Shown one piece after another: positions 47,222-56,428 of a stretch of 64,000 nucleotides of DNA. Source of the DNA: Pantoea cypripedii (GTDB lineage: Bacteria > Pseudomonadota > Gammaproteobacteria > Enterobacterales > Enterobacteriaceae); the NCBI RefSeq assembly GCF_002095535.1, contig NZ_MLJI01000002.1, forward strand, positions 691,786 through 755,785. The letters are read 5' to 3'. The position numbers and the translations under genes were made by a program. Each line of letters starts with the position of its first letter. Positions within the stretch are counted from its first letter, which is position 1. The notes under the pieces are model-generated. The model was not told the DNA's origin, did no database searches, and saw only the letters and a program-made list of their open reading frames with translations.

Positions 47222-48262
47222 TCACTTAGCTTTGAACAGTTTCTCAAGGTCGGCCATCGAGATCCCTAACTTATTCAAAAGTTCGAGTTTTTCCTGAAGC
47301 GCTGTATCAACTGGCTCTGCCGGCGTTGCGGGAGCTTGAGTCGGAAGCTGAGGATTTTCAGCGCTCTCATTTTTCGGTGCTTTGAGCTTAGGACGGCGAT
47401 AATGCACGTTGAAATAGACGCTACGGCCCCGCTGCACTTCTGAGTAGTCCAGATAGCCAATCTCCTTCAGTTGCTCCATCGCGCGCCTTACAGTCTGGTT
47501 TTGTGAGAAAACCGGAGACTTCAGGTTAAGCCTGTCGCGCAGGCGAGCCAGAGAAATGGGGGCAGGATTTTTTGGCAGACTTTCGATATAGGTATACAGC
47601 GCCTGAGCTGATTCACGACGCTTCAGCACATTGATCGCTTTAAGTTGCAAAAGTACTTTGCGATCAAACTCATAAAGTTCAAACAGTTTGGGATCTGCCT
47701 GCAAGATAACGATGTCTTTTTTGGTATCGTAATAGGCTGATTGCACCAGGTGGGTGATATATTCCTTACCATCATCCCCCATGTTGCTAGTGAATGAGAT
47801 GGTTGTCGCTGCTATACGCTTCAGAGAGGGGCTGATACGCTCTCTGAGCTTCTTAGACGAGCGGCTTGAAGGGATCCCGCATAGCTTGGCAAATTCAACG
47901 AACGGCAGCTGTACCTTGTCACCAATGACTTTGTGCTTGGCAAAAGAATGAATGATCCCGACCCAGGTCTTGAAATCGTTGTCCATATCAAGACGCGGGC
48001 CAACGATCTCGACTTTATCGAAGCCCTCGGCTTTTGCGAGGGAAAGTCGGGTCAGCTCTTCGGTGGCATCCGTGGTGGCAAAGGTTTTATTTTTACTGTT
48101 TTTCAGTGATTTAAGCGTAGGAACAAAAACACCGAGACGCATTAATGCAACCGGCTGAACCGTATTGTTGGCATTAGGTGTGAGCGTGATGACCTCACCT
48201 GTATTCTTATCCTTTTCCTCAAACAGTTTCTTCAGGTCTAGATTCTCGCTGTCCACGGGCAT
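47222..48262 (-). CDS. repA: Plasmid replication initiator, IncFIB (RepFIB) type
   Basis: 346 residues from the ATG at 48262; an ATG at 48304 has no ribosome binding site and the true start is uncertain. Two winged-helix domains of the Rep_3 initiator family: [19 protein letters not shown] near 36, [13 protein letters not shown] near 122, [19 protein letters not shown] near 222 and the DNA-binding [20 protein letters not shown] near 268. The chain matches RepFIB RepA closely as remembered and has a longer acidic/Pro-rich C-terminal tail. Iterons lie on both sides of the gene. It binds them to start replication and repress itself. Confidence 0.92.
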   Translation of the reverse strand: MPVDSENLDLKKLFEEKDKNTGEVITLTPNANNTVQPVALMRLGVFVPTLKSLKNSKNKTFATTDATEELTRLSLAKAEGFDKVEIVGPRLDMDNDFKTWVGIIHSFAKHKVIGDKVQLPFVEFAKLCGIPSSRSSKKLRERISPSLKRIAATTISFTSNMGDDGKEYITHLVQSAYYDTKKDIVILQADPKLFELYEFDRKVLLQLKAINVLKRRESAQALYTYIESLPKNPAPISLARLRDRLNLKSPVFSQNQTVRRAMEQLKEIGYLDYSEVQRGRSVYFNVHYRRPKLKAPKNESAENPQLPTQAPATPAEPVDTALQEKLELLNKLGISMADLEKLFKAK

Positions 48263-48409
48263 TCTCACGGTTTTCGTCGATGATCGTTGAAAAGATCGAA
48301 GCATCAGGATTGTGAATTACAGAACAACAACTCACGCAGAGTGAGCCTAATTGCATGAAGATAAGGGAGAAAAACAATCCACAGCAATATCAGTGTTCAG
48401 TGTATTTTG

Positions 48410-48512
48410 CTCACTATAGCTTATGTCGTTTTCCAACTACAGCTTATATTTAGCCTGCTATAGTTTATGGTTCTCTCACTACAGTTTATATTTCACTTGC
48501 TATAGCTTATGC
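48410..48512. repeat. Iteron cluster upstream of repA
   Basis: At least four inverted copies of the iteron, for example CTCACTATAGCTTATG near 48410 and CTCACTACAGTTTATA near 48475, in front of the repA promoter. RepA binding here would repress its own gene, as in RepFIB. Confidence 0.8.
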
Positions 48513-48556
48513 TGACACCCTCTCAGGCCAGTGCTGGTGCGGGCTGCGACGATCGG

Positions 48557-48610
48557 GGATCTGTTTGGGATCTCTATTGGATCTACAATGGATCTAATTA
48601 ATTGGGATCT
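48557..48610. repeat. Phased GGATCT (Dam site) array, probable origin element
   Basis: GGATCT occurs at 48557, 48568, 48579, 48590 and 48605: four copies with an exact 11-bp period, then one 15 bp on. Each holds a Dam methylation site (GATC). A DnaA-box-like TGGATAAGTGGATA follows at 48617. This arrangement suggests the opening region of the origin, with SeqA or Dam control. Confidence 0.65.
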
Positions 48611-49305
48611 AATCAGTGGATAAGTGGATATCTTGCTGAGATATCGGTGGTAATCGCTTCCTGACCAGTCGCTTAAAGAACGATAAAACCAACTTAGCAG
48701 ATGGATCGATGACCTCTTAGCTCACCAGATCCTGGTAAGTACGTAGATTGATTACTGCTGACATTTTGCCATTGTGAAAGCAATTGATGGTTAAAGTAGG
48801 AAATCAGGCCCTGATTAGCTTTCCAATTGCTTTATCTGTCAGCAATGAGTTTTCTACCCCTAATCCAGGATCATGCAGAATTGAATGGCAAAAGTCCGTG
48901 CAATTTACACGCGATAGAGCTGCAAATTGATACTTCTGAGAACGATCGAGGCTTAGTGTTCAAAAGATCCTACTGTAAGCCCCTTACAGCATTTAAAATG
49001 ACAGAGTAGCACCTTCCCCCTGTACAAACCGTAATAACGCATTCTGAGAGCGTACAGAACGTTTTAGCGCTATAGCCTGTACCAGTCGCATCTGATTCCT
49101 CAGCCCGAGTATAAATCTTGTTTGTCTAATCAGAACGTTTGAAATCTTAACAAGTTAATAAGACAGATGCAGACAGGAGGGACTGACGAATGTAGTTGGC
49201 TTAGAAGCGGTATCTTACTTTGCCATAAGCAATTTTATGAAGTGACAATGTCACAACCAGGTTATGATCTTATTAAGATAACAACCTGGTTGTTTAATAT
49301 GATGT
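48611..49305. other. Gene-free stretch between origin and parB
   Basis: About 700 bp with no convincing gene; a 60-codon frame at 48827-49009 has no family resemblance. It contains the partition-like 13-mer ATCTTAACAAGTT at 49144-49156. Confidence 0.5.
49254..49292. terminator. Stem-loop downstream of parB carrying a partition-like palindrome
   Basis: CAACCAGGTT (49254-49263) pairs perfectly with AACCTGGTTG (49283-49292). The loop contains the palindrome ATCTTATTAAGAT (49267-49279), like the 13-mers upstream of parA. It may end the parAB transcript and also bind the partition protein. Confidence 0.5.
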
Positions 49306-49623
49306 TTATTGCAGTTTGGCTTTACTGATTAGCACTGATATTTCTTCATCAGATAAATGCTCCAGTCCGAGAATGGCTGCACGAACAATGTCAGAACGGT
49401 TTACTCGTGAACCCCCGGCCAGGATTTCATTACGAATACGATTGTCGATATCTTTAAGGTTCTCATCGGTAAACGAGATACTGACTGGTTTAGCTTTCGC
49501 CTTCTTTACTGGCTCAGGATCGGGTGCTTTTGGTTGCGGAGCGCCCGTTGTGGTTAAGGCCGCAGTTCCGCCATTAATGAAGTCATTCTCTCTTTCTTTC
49601 GAAACGCCAGCTCTGTTTCTCAT
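49306..49623 (-). CDS. parB: Small ParB-type partition protein (ribbon-helix-helix)
   Basis: 105 residues. A basic/Pro-rich flexible N-terminus (1-48) is followed by a ribbon-helix-helix-like C-terminus (about 50-100, PVSISFTDENLKDIDNRI and SRVNRSDIVRAAILGLEHL). This is the layout of ParG/ParB partners of type Ib partition systems. The ATG overlaps the parA stop (ATGA). It should bind the centromere repeats upstream of parA, stimulate the ParA ATPase and repress the operon. Confidence 0.82.
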   Translation of the reverse strand: MRNRAGVSKERENDFINGGTAALTTTGAPQPKAPDPEPVKKAKAKPVSISFTDENLKDIDNRIRNEILAGGSRVNRSDIVRAAILGLEHLSDEEISVLISKAKLQ

Positions 49624-50246
49624 AAGATGACCTCCTGGATCAGCCTTTCAACTTCATCTTTAGCTTTACTGTTTTCTGTCTCATAAATGGTCATAGACTC
49701 TGCCCAGGCATCCCTGTGAGCTTTACGATCGCAGATACGAGTTTCAGCCAGTTTCATTTCAGGGAAATCTTCCAGAACCTTAGCGGCTTCGTTGCCTTCA
49801 TTAACGAACATATTGGTTGGGGTCATGTTCAGCACAAGATACCCTTTCACTTCTTCGTTAAAGTCCTTAGCAGCTGTGAACACAGAGCAGGTATGAGGCA
49901 CCACATCGAGGTCCATTTGCGATGGACGCAGAGGTGAAATGAAGACATCTGCCGCCATCAAACCACTGCGCATTTCTGCACTGTCTCGGCCAGCGCAGTC
50001 AGCAATGATGTAGTCGTAAGATTTCGCATGCTCTTTAAGCATAGCTTTGATATTGCCGGAGGCTCCGGTTACAGGAATATGCGGGAGTGATTCAGGACGG
50101 TTATTATACCAGGTTAATACGGATTTCTGGTCATCGGCATCCACGATGAGCACTCTGTAGCCACGAGAAAGCAATCCTGCAGCGAGAGAAACAGCCAGGG
50201 TACTTTTGCCTACCCCACCCTTCTGACTTCCCAGTACGATAATCAT
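49620..50246 (-). CDS. parA: ParA family partition ATPase
   Basis: 208 residues. A deviant Walker A KGGVGKST (9-16), switch segment IVDADDQKSVLTW near 34 and Walker B IIADCAGRD near 80 identify a short ParA (type Ib, like ParF) without the N-terminal HTH of longer ParA proteins. It drives plasmid segregation on the nucleoid with the ParB-type partner. Upstream repeats at 50302-50437 are the likely centromere and promoter. Confidence 0.92.
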   Translation of the reverse strand: MIIVLGSQKGGVGKSTLAVSLAAGLLSRGYRVLIVDADDQKSVLTWYNNRPESLPHIPVTGASGNIKAMLKEHAKSYDYIIADCAGRDSAEMRSGLMAADVFISPLRPSQMDLDVVPHTCSVFTAAKDFNEEVKGYLVLNMTPTNMFVNEGNEAAKVLEDFPEMKLAETRICDRKAHRDAWAESMTIYETENSKAKDEVERLIQEVIL

Positions 50247-50301
50247 CGATGACCTCCATTAATAACGATAAAAGTGCAAAGCGAAATGTTGTAATCATCA
50301 T

Positions 50302-50437
50302 ATCTTAACAAGATCTGCGGATAACAACAAGACAAGATACCATCTTGTTAAGATGTTATCTTGTGATAACAATGTACATCGTGATTATGTAATCATATGA
50401 TTATAAATAAATAGTTAAGAAATTATCTTGTTAAGAT
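50302..50437. repeat. Partition-site (parS-like) 13-mers upstream of parA
   Basis: ATCTTGTTAAGAT occurs at 50342-50354 and 50425-50437, and its reverse complement at 50302-50314. All lie within 200 bp of the parA start. An identical copy is at 51509-51521. Partial copies, such as GTTATCTTGTGATAAC near 50355, fill the gaps. This fits the centromere of a type Ib partition system. Confidence 0.7.
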
Positions 50438-51750
50438 TAAGTTTGTACTGACATCCCTGGGCTAATAATCTTGTTATCATGTTAAGTTGGTAATTGTGGG
50501 TTGGGGGATTCGCACCATTGCCCACTGGGTCTGGACTCGTCTTACTTAAGGTGTTTACGAAAAATATTGAGAGTGATAAGTATGCTGCGGTTAATTTCTC
50601 CCCTACTCATTTATGCATTCCTGGTTGGTGCGACGTATGCGAGTGTCAGGAGGTATGTGCTAATCAAGGTGCTATAAGTTAATAATAGATTAACTTATTA
50701 TCTTAATAATCTAACAATTTGTCCTCGGTTTTCAAGGAAAGGCAAGTTGTACATTATGATGATAACTTACCAAGATATTAACTTAGTAAATTATGCAAAG
50801 TCATATGGTTCTATACTTGTTAACTTATTAAGTTAATTTTTATTGAGCTATCATCGTAGTGATGTTTCTGCAGCACAGACATGAAGCTGTACACCAGAAA
50901 GCAGCGGTGTTTTGTAGACTTATTAATCAGCTGATTGGTTGTGTACCAGCAGGAGAACACTCGTTTTTCAGGCCCCACCCTGTGAGACGATCAATCATCT
51001 CTCCATTTGTGATAGTTCGAAGATGTTCGCTAAAAGAGAGGTCTTAACGTGGACCTCGATAACGATGTGATGTTGTGTCAGGGCACAAGGGTGGGTAAAT
51101 AAAATTATTAAGATAATAAGTTGCTGAGATCATAATATGTCATTTTAATATCTTGTTAAGCCACTAAGCCACTAAGCCACTAAGCCACTAAGCCACTAAG
51201 CCACTAAGCCACTAAGCCACTAAGCCACCAGCATGAGCTTATATTGTTATCTTAATAACATGTTATGAAGTTAATGTAGTATGAGAATATACAGTGATCC
51301 TGCTAACTTCATAACTTATCATCTTAACAAGTTAATTATTGATGGCTTATAACAGGCTATGTGCAGGCGCAGAGGGCACCGGATTGAGAGGATCACCAGG
51401 CTGCAGAAGCTATGTAACATCATGAGGGCGGGGAACCAAACCGGGAAAAGAAGAGTGTCAATTCAACATAATTAACAAGATAACAAAAAATGGAATTATC
51501 ATCATACTATCTTGTTAAGATAACAATACATCAATAATACCAACATAATAACAAGATAAGAGGTTAGTAAAAGATGAAGCTATCATGTTGTTATTATAAT
51601 AAATTAATATCATAACAAGATATTAATTTATCCGTTGTTAAGAATTTAAAAAAGCCAGACCATAAAATCAGGATGGATTGTCCTCTGTGAATCATCTGAT
51701 GCTTTACCACGCACAAAATCCTATGCTCGACACTATGTATCCGACAGCCC
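50438..51750. other. Long gene-free AT-rich partition/backbone region
   Basis: About 1.3 kb, very AT-rich, with no convincing gene; frames at 50494-50682 and 50859-51047 have no family features. It contains many TTAACTTATTAAG-type motifs (best: the perfect 17-bp palindrome TTAACTTATTAAGTTAA at 50820-50836), a 13-mer at 51509-51521 and a tandem repeat at 51161-51224. Confidence 0.6.
51161..51224 (+). repeat. Tandem repeat, eight copies of CCACTAAG
   Basis: Eight perfect head-to-tail copies of the 8-mer, followed by a partial CCACCA and preceded by CTTGTTAAG. Short perfect tandem repeats of this kind change copy number easily. It lies in the gene-free partition region and could be a spaced protein-binding array. 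Confidence 0.9.
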
Positions 51751-53001
51751 TCATATCTTATCAGCCTTAGCCGTGAGGCCAGACTTATGCTCAGCACTGT
51801 AAATAAACATGGGATAACCTAAAGCCAGACTTCCTGCTGCGGTGACACTATCAACAAAATCACCGCCCTGAATCGCAAAAGTATTAGCATAGGTGGCAGC
51901 AAATAAGCTCGAACGACTGGCAATGGGGATGGTTATCAGGTCGCTAACGTTCTGCCAGTTTATCTCCTCACCGGAGCGTAAATGACAATCAATTTGCAGT
52001 GTCCCTGCATCGGTGAAGTAGGCATGTAACTGACGACAGGTAATGTGCTCCACCGTTTCTCCAATGATATTCAGACTGGTTGCAGAGACAACATTGGCCG
52101 TTACCGGACCTAAAGCCGCAAGGGAGTCTGCAACATGAGCCATCGCGAGACAAACCAACGTTTGATTGACGGCATAAGCCCCAGCTGCACAGATTACCGC
52201 AGGCAAAACGGCAGCGGGTGTCGCATTATCACGTAACGTGAGGAAATACTGGCACAGATCGCGAACGGGTACATAAACCCAGAAAGCAGAAATTAATGCT
52301 GGAGCCGCTGCAGCAAGACCACCAGAACAGGCGAGTCCGGCCATTGCCCCGGTCACCATGACGATGTTAGCCAGACGAGCGCAATTACTCTGCGCTGTTT
52401 GCCTTCCCTGATAAACATCTGTTGCTAACCCTGCAAATTGCAAAAGAACAGGAAGCAGGCCGGAGATAACACCCGCTGTGGTGACGGCTGCTGGAGCAAC
52501 TGTCGATAAGTGTGACAACACACCATGCCTGACAACTTCACGCGCAGCGGTGGACAAGCCTACGGATGCAAGGTTGCGTGAAAAAACAGTGCGAAAATTA
52601 TTTAACAACTGAGAAAAGTCGGTTTTAGACATTTCTGCAACAAATTCTGGCATCTCAATCGCGATAAAATCCTTCACAAAAACCGACTGTTCGGGAAGTT
52701 CATCAATATCAATTGCTGTGAAATCCTTATCAAAAGTCCGTCCGATATCAACTTCGCCAGGCGGCATATCGCACATATTTAGCGTTATGGAATGTGATTC
52801 ATCGGTCGCCGCAGAAAGCGAGAGCGGGGTATGGCGGGAAACATCCCCATTAACAGCAGAGGTGGAACGGGGTGTATCAACGACATTTCTCGCATAAGAA
52901 CATCCGCCAGAGAATGTCTGTGATCCCCACGCGTTACCAGGTGCCGGAGGTTGAACCAGGGGCACAAAGAAGTGATGGGGGCAGGTGGCGATTGAAAACA
53001 T
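51751..53001 (-). CDS. Unrecognised protein with hydrophobic core, candidate secreted effector
   Basis: 416 residues, not recognised. Residues 1-75 are polar and rich in Ser, Thr and Pro without a Sec signal, as in many type III effectors. Residues about 75-135 are acidic and helical. A hydrophobic Ala/Val/Leu-rich middle (about 150-300) has several possible membrane segments, such as ATTAGVISGLLPVLLQFAGL and GAMAGLACSGGLAAAAPALI. The C-terminus (about 305-416) is mixed. It lies alone between the partition region and bisC. A membrane-inserting effector or toxin is possible; no hrp box or chaperone gene was found nearby. Confidence 0.65.
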   Translation of the reverse strand: MFSIATCPHHFFVPLVQPPAPGNAWGSQTFSGGCSYARNVVDTPRSTSAVNGDVSRHTPLSLSAATDESHSITLNMCDMPPGEVDIGRTFDKDFTAIDIDELPEQSVFVKDFIAIEMPEFVAEMSKTDFSQLLNNFRTVFSRNLASVGLSTAAREVVRHGVLSHLSTVAPAAVTTAGVISGLLPVLLQFAGLATDVYQGRQTAQSNCARLANIVMVTGAMAGLACSGGLAAAAPALISAFWVYVPVRDLCQYFLTLRDNATPAAVLPAVICAAGAYAVNQTLVCLAMAHVADSLAALGPVTANVVSATSLNIIGETVEHITCRQLHAYFTDAGTLQIDCHLRSGEEINWQNVSDLITIPIASRSSLFAATYANTFAIQGGDFVDSVTAAGSLALGYPMFIYSAEHKSGLTAKADKI

Positions 53002-53256
53002 GGGGCATCCATTTTTTTATTTGTGAAATAATTCGCTACTCCCAAAGTAGAAATGTTTTAACGGTTCTTCCCATATAAAAAACTTATCACCTAAAACGAG
53101 GTAGTCACGCGGAACATCGTTTCGCCGTGTTTAACGTGTCACGTTCCGGGCGAGAGGGGAGGGGGAGGAGTACAGGATAGATATTTTATCCCTGCACATT
53201 TCCCTCTGTGCTACTGTGACGGGATACCAATAACGTCAATTACATCGCAAATCACC

Positions 53257-55566
53257 ATGACCAAACATCACAACCTCGCCGTTATGCACTGGGGCACTTA
53301 TCGCGTGTCCACTTCCGATGGCTCCCTCGCTGGCATCGAGCCGGTCGAATGGGACCGCAACCCTTCAGCGATCGGCCAGTCTCTGGTCGGTGCGGTGGAT
53401 GGCCCTAGCCGTATCCGTCGTCCTGCAGTGCGTCTCGGTTATCTCCAGCATGGCCGCGATTCACGTCATGGTCGTGGTAAAGAACCCTTTGTTGAAGTGA
53501 GCTGGGAAACGGCCATCGCGCTGGTCGCCGATGAGCTGACAAGGGTGAAGCAGACCCACGGAAACCAGGCGTTTTATGCCGGTTCTTATGGCTGGTCGAG
53601 TGCGGGTCGCTTCCATCACGCGCAAAGCCAGTTACACCGTTTCTTCAATCATCTGGGTGGCTACACTGATAGCACCAACACCTATAGCCTGGCTGCGGCC
53701 GAGCGGTTGTTGCCGCATATCATCGGAGAGCTGGATGTGTTGCAGAAGCAGCATACTCACTGGTCTTCGCTGGCCGAGCATTGCGAGCTATTTGTCGCTT
53801 TTGGTGGTCTGCCTTTACGTAATTCGCAGGTTAATGGTGGCGCAGCAAACGATCACTCTCTCAAACACTGGCTGGGGGAGATGCAGCGCAACGGCACCCA
53901 TTTTATCAACGTCAGCCCGGTTAAAAACGATCTTTCCGGTGTCACTAACGCGGAATGGCTTTCACTGAAACCGGGCAGTGACACGGCGTTGTTGCTGGCA
54001 CTGAGTTTTGTGCTGATTGATGAATCACTCTACGACGCCCGTTTTGTTGCCAGTCACACCGTCGGATTTGCCGAGTATCGGGACTATCTGCTGGGCCACA
54101 AAGACGGCAAGGCAAAAACGCCGGAGTGGGCGGCCGCCATTACGGGGATAGAGGCGCAAGTCATTCGCGAGTTGGCGCGCAAGATGGTGGCAAAACGCAC
54201 CATGATTAATATCGCCTGGTCACTACAACGCGCGTTCCAGGGGGAGCAAACCTTCTGGGCAACTGTGGCACTGGCGGCGATGATTGGCCAGATTGGCACC
54301 GTGGGTGGTGGCCTCGGTTTTGCCTATGCCAGCACCAACCTGGCGGGTTCGGTACGTCGTACTTTCTCCGGCCCGCGTTTCCCGGCAGGAACCAACGCGG
54401 TCAACGAAATCATCCCGGTGGCGCGTCTTTCGGACATGCTACTGAATCCTGGCGGCCACTATCAGTTTGACGGAAAGGACTGCACTTATCCTGATATCCG
54501 TGTGGTTTACTGGGCAGGCGGTAACGCTTTCCACCACCATCAGGATCTGAATCGTCTGGTTGAGGCCTGGCGTCAGCCGGATACCGTGGTGGTACACGAG
54601 CAATACTGGACTGCCCAGGCGAAATTCGCTGACATCGTTTTCCCGGTTACCACCTCGCTTGAACGCAACGATATCGGCAGCTCCAGTAATGATGGTTTTA
54701 TTATTGCCATGCGCCAGCATATTGCCGCGCAGGGAGAGGCGCGGGATGATTACGCCATCTTCCAAGCGCTGGCGGAGAAAATGGGGTTTGGCGAGAGTTT
54801 TAGTGAAGGACGAGATGCCGATGCATGGCTGCGCTTTATTTATGACGGTTCAAGACCGCGTGCGCTGGCTGATGGTATTGATTTGCCTGCTTTCGATGAT
54901 TTCTGGGCACAGGGGATGCTGGAGTATGCGCGTCCAGACGAACCGCAGATTTTCCTGAAAGCCTTCCGTGACAACCCGGAATTGGCACCACTGCCAACCC
55001 CTTCCGGCAAAATCGAGTTATTTTCCCAGACCGTGGCCGATTTCGGTTATGAAGAGTGTCCGGGGCATCCGTTCTGGTATGAACCTGAAGCTGAGTCACA
55101 GCGTGAAATCGCCGCTCAATGGCCACTGCATCTGCTTTCCAGCCAGCCGCGAACTCGCCTGCATAGCCAATACGATCACGGAAGCGTGAGCCGTAAAACC
55201 AAGATTCAGGGTAGGGAACCGCTGTGGATGCATCCTCTTGATGCGGCGACTCGTGGCATCAGCGAAGGCAGCGTGGTGAAGGTGTTTAATCAGCGCGGCG
55301 CCATTCTGGCAGGTGTTCATCTCAGTGAAGACATTCGTCCCGGTGTGGTGCAGATGTCAACGGGGGCCTGGTATGACCCGCAGGACCCAAGCCTGACAGA
55401 TTCACTCGATAAACACGGTAATCCGAACGTGCTGACGGAGGATCGTGGCAGTTCAAGACTGGGGCAGGGCTGTAGCGCGCAGAGTTGCTGGGTCGAGATC
55501 GTTGCCTGGAACGAACCGCTACCAGAAGTGACGGCCTTCAACCCACCTGAGTTTGTGATGGTTTAA
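53257..55566 (+). CDS. bisC: Molybdopterin-dependent biotin sulfoxide reductase-like enzyme
   Basis: 769 residues of the DMSO reductase family. WGTYRVSTSDGSL near residue 13, SYGWSSAGRFHHAQSQLHRF near 109 with the Ser that binds molybdenum, NVSPVKNDLSG near 219, and VYWAGGNAFHHHQDLNRL near 415 match the BisC/TorZ group. No twin-arginine signal and no Fe-S Cys motif, so it is a cytoplasmic reductase like BisC, which repairs biotin sulfoxide and free methionine sulfoxide. TorZ is the alternative. A partition-type palindrome follows directly at 55600-55616. Confidence 0.88.
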   Translation: MTKHHNLAVMHWGTYRVSTSDGSLAGIEPVEWDRNPSAIGQSLVGAVDGPSRIRRPAVRLGYLQHGRDSRHGRGKEPFVEVSWETAIALVADELTRVKQTHGNQAFYAGSYGWSSAGRFHHAQSQLHRFFNHLGGYTDSTNTYSLAAAERLLPHIIGELDVLQKQHTHWSSLAEHCELFVAFGGLPLRNSQVNGGAANDHSLKHWLGEMQRNGTHFINVSPVKNDLSGVTNAEWLSLKPGSDTALLLALSFVLIDESLYDARFVASHTVGFAEYRDYLLGHKDGKAKTPEWAAAITGIEAQVIRELARKMVAKRTMINIAWSLQRAFQGEQTFWATVALAAMIGQIGTVGGGLGFAYASTNLAGSVRRTFSGPRFPAGTNAVNEIIPVARLSDMLLNPGGHYQFDGKDCTYPDIRVVYWAGGNAFHHHQDLNRLVEAWRQPDTVVVHEQYWTAQAKFADIVFPVTTSLERNDIGSSSNDGFIIAMRQHIAAQGEARDDYAIFQALAEKMGFGESFSEGRDADAWLRFIYDGSRPRALADGIDLPAFDDFWAQGMLEYARPDEPQIFLKAFRDNPELAPLPTPSGKIELFSQTVADFGYEECPGHPFWYEPEAESQREIAAQWPLHLLSSQPRTRLHSQYDHGSVSRKTKIQGREPLWMHPLDAATRGISEGSVVKVFNQRGAILAGVHLSEDIRPGVVQMSTGAWYDPQDPSLTDSLDKHGNPNVLTEDRGSSRLGQGCSAQSCWVEIVAWNEPLPEVTAFNPPEFVMV

Positions 55567-55599
55567 GGGGTAGGGTTATGTGGATTTCTGATTATCATG

Positions 55600-55616
55600 T
55601 TAATTTATTAAGTTAA
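55600..55616. repeat. Partition-type palindrome after bisC
   Basis: TTAATTTATTAAGTTAA differs at one base from the perfect palindrome at 50820-50836. It shows that the backbone repeat family reaches beyond the effector-like gene and bisC. Confidence 0.5.
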
Positions 55617-55729
55617 TAAGATTCCTGCCTTGTATCGTAAATGATGTGCCAGGTGAGGTATCAGGTCTTAAAAGCATCATCAGGCGAGGTTGTGACTGGC
55701 TACTAACCATGCAATAATTGTAATGACGT

Positions 55730-55754
55730 TTGTAAATACATTTATTGTGAGGAG
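55730..55754 (+). promoter_or_regulatory. relBE operator-promoter area
   Basis: The palindrome TGTAAATACA (55731-55740) and a direct repeat TTGTAA at 55718 and 55730 lie just before the GAGGAG ribosome binding site (55749-55754) of the antitoxin gene. Toxin-antitoxin operons are usually autorepressed at such sites. Confidence 0.45.
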
Positions 55755-55760
55755 TGCTGT

Positions 55761-56000
55761 ATGGGTAGCATAAATCTTCGTATTGATGATGAACTCAAGG
55801 CTCGTTCTTACGCAGCGCTGGAGAAAATGGGTGTCACTCCATCCGAAGCGCTGCGTATGACACTTGAATACATTGCTGAGAATCAAAGACTTCCATTCAA
55901 ACAGACGCTGTTGAGCGACGAAGATTCTGAACTCATCGAAATTGTCCGTGAACGACTTCGCAATCCGCAGCCAGTACGAGTGACGCTGGATGACCTTTAA
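55761..56000 (+). CDS. relB: RelB/DinJ family antitoxin
   Basis: 79 residues. The N-terminal ribbon-helix-helix (about 3-45, INLRIDDELKARSYAALEKM then GVTPSEALRMTLEYIAEN) and the acidic C-terminal toxin-binding part are typical. The stop overlaps the toxin start (TAATG). It neutralises the toxin and represses the operon; loss of the plasmid would let the toxin act, stabilising the replicon. Confidence 0.92.
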   Translation: MGSINLRIDDELKARSYAALEKMGVTPSEALRMTLEYIAENQRLPFKQTLLSDEDSELIEIVRERLRNPQPVRVTLDDL

Positions 56001-56287
56001 TGGCTTATCATCTGGAGTTTGACGAACGTGCGTTAAAGGAATGGCGTAAACTCGGTTCAACCATACGAGAACAGCTCAAGAAGAAACTGGCAGAAGTGCT
56101 GGAAGTACCTCGTATAGAAGCTAACAAGCTTCGGGGAATGCCTGATTGCTATAAGATTAAGCTGCGATCTTCTGGATACAGACTCGTATATCAGGTCATT
56201 GATGAAAAGGTGGTGGTATTTGTTGTTGCTGTTGGTAAACGTGAAAGGTCGGAAGTTTATTCCGATGCGGTAAAACGAAAGCTTTAA
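56000..56287 (+). CDS. relE: RelE family mRNA-interferase toxin
   Basis: 95 residues. The start AYHLEFDERALKEWRKLG, the middle NKLRGMPDCYKIKLRSSGYR with the conserved basic residues, and the end VVAVGKRERSEVY are typical of RelE, which cuts mRNA in the ribosomal A site. Coupled to the antitoxin. Length and motif are intact, so it is probably active. Confidence 0.93.
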   Translation: MAYHLEFDERALKEWRKLGSTIREQLKKKLAEVLEVPRIEANKLRGMPDCYKIKLRSSGYRLVYQVIDEKVVVFVVAVGKRERSEVYSDAVKRKL

Positions 56288-56428
56288 GCTAACTCACTCT
56301 GCCACCCCTCACTTCCCATAACAGCTCGTTCTGCTTCAGCGGCAATCCAAAACTGCTGATATCCTCTGAAACGCTTTGCAGGCCGCCCTGATGTGGCCTG
56401 CGTTCTCAAACACCATAAGGAAGATATC

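Noticed and set aside
50494..51047. Two 62-codon frames in the partition region
   Set aside because: No good ribosome binding sites or family features; the region is filled with repeats.
53040..53130. Possible hrp box before the effector-like gene
   Set aside because: Only a GGTTCT-like fragment was found; the second half of the GGAACC-N16-CCAC pattern is missing.
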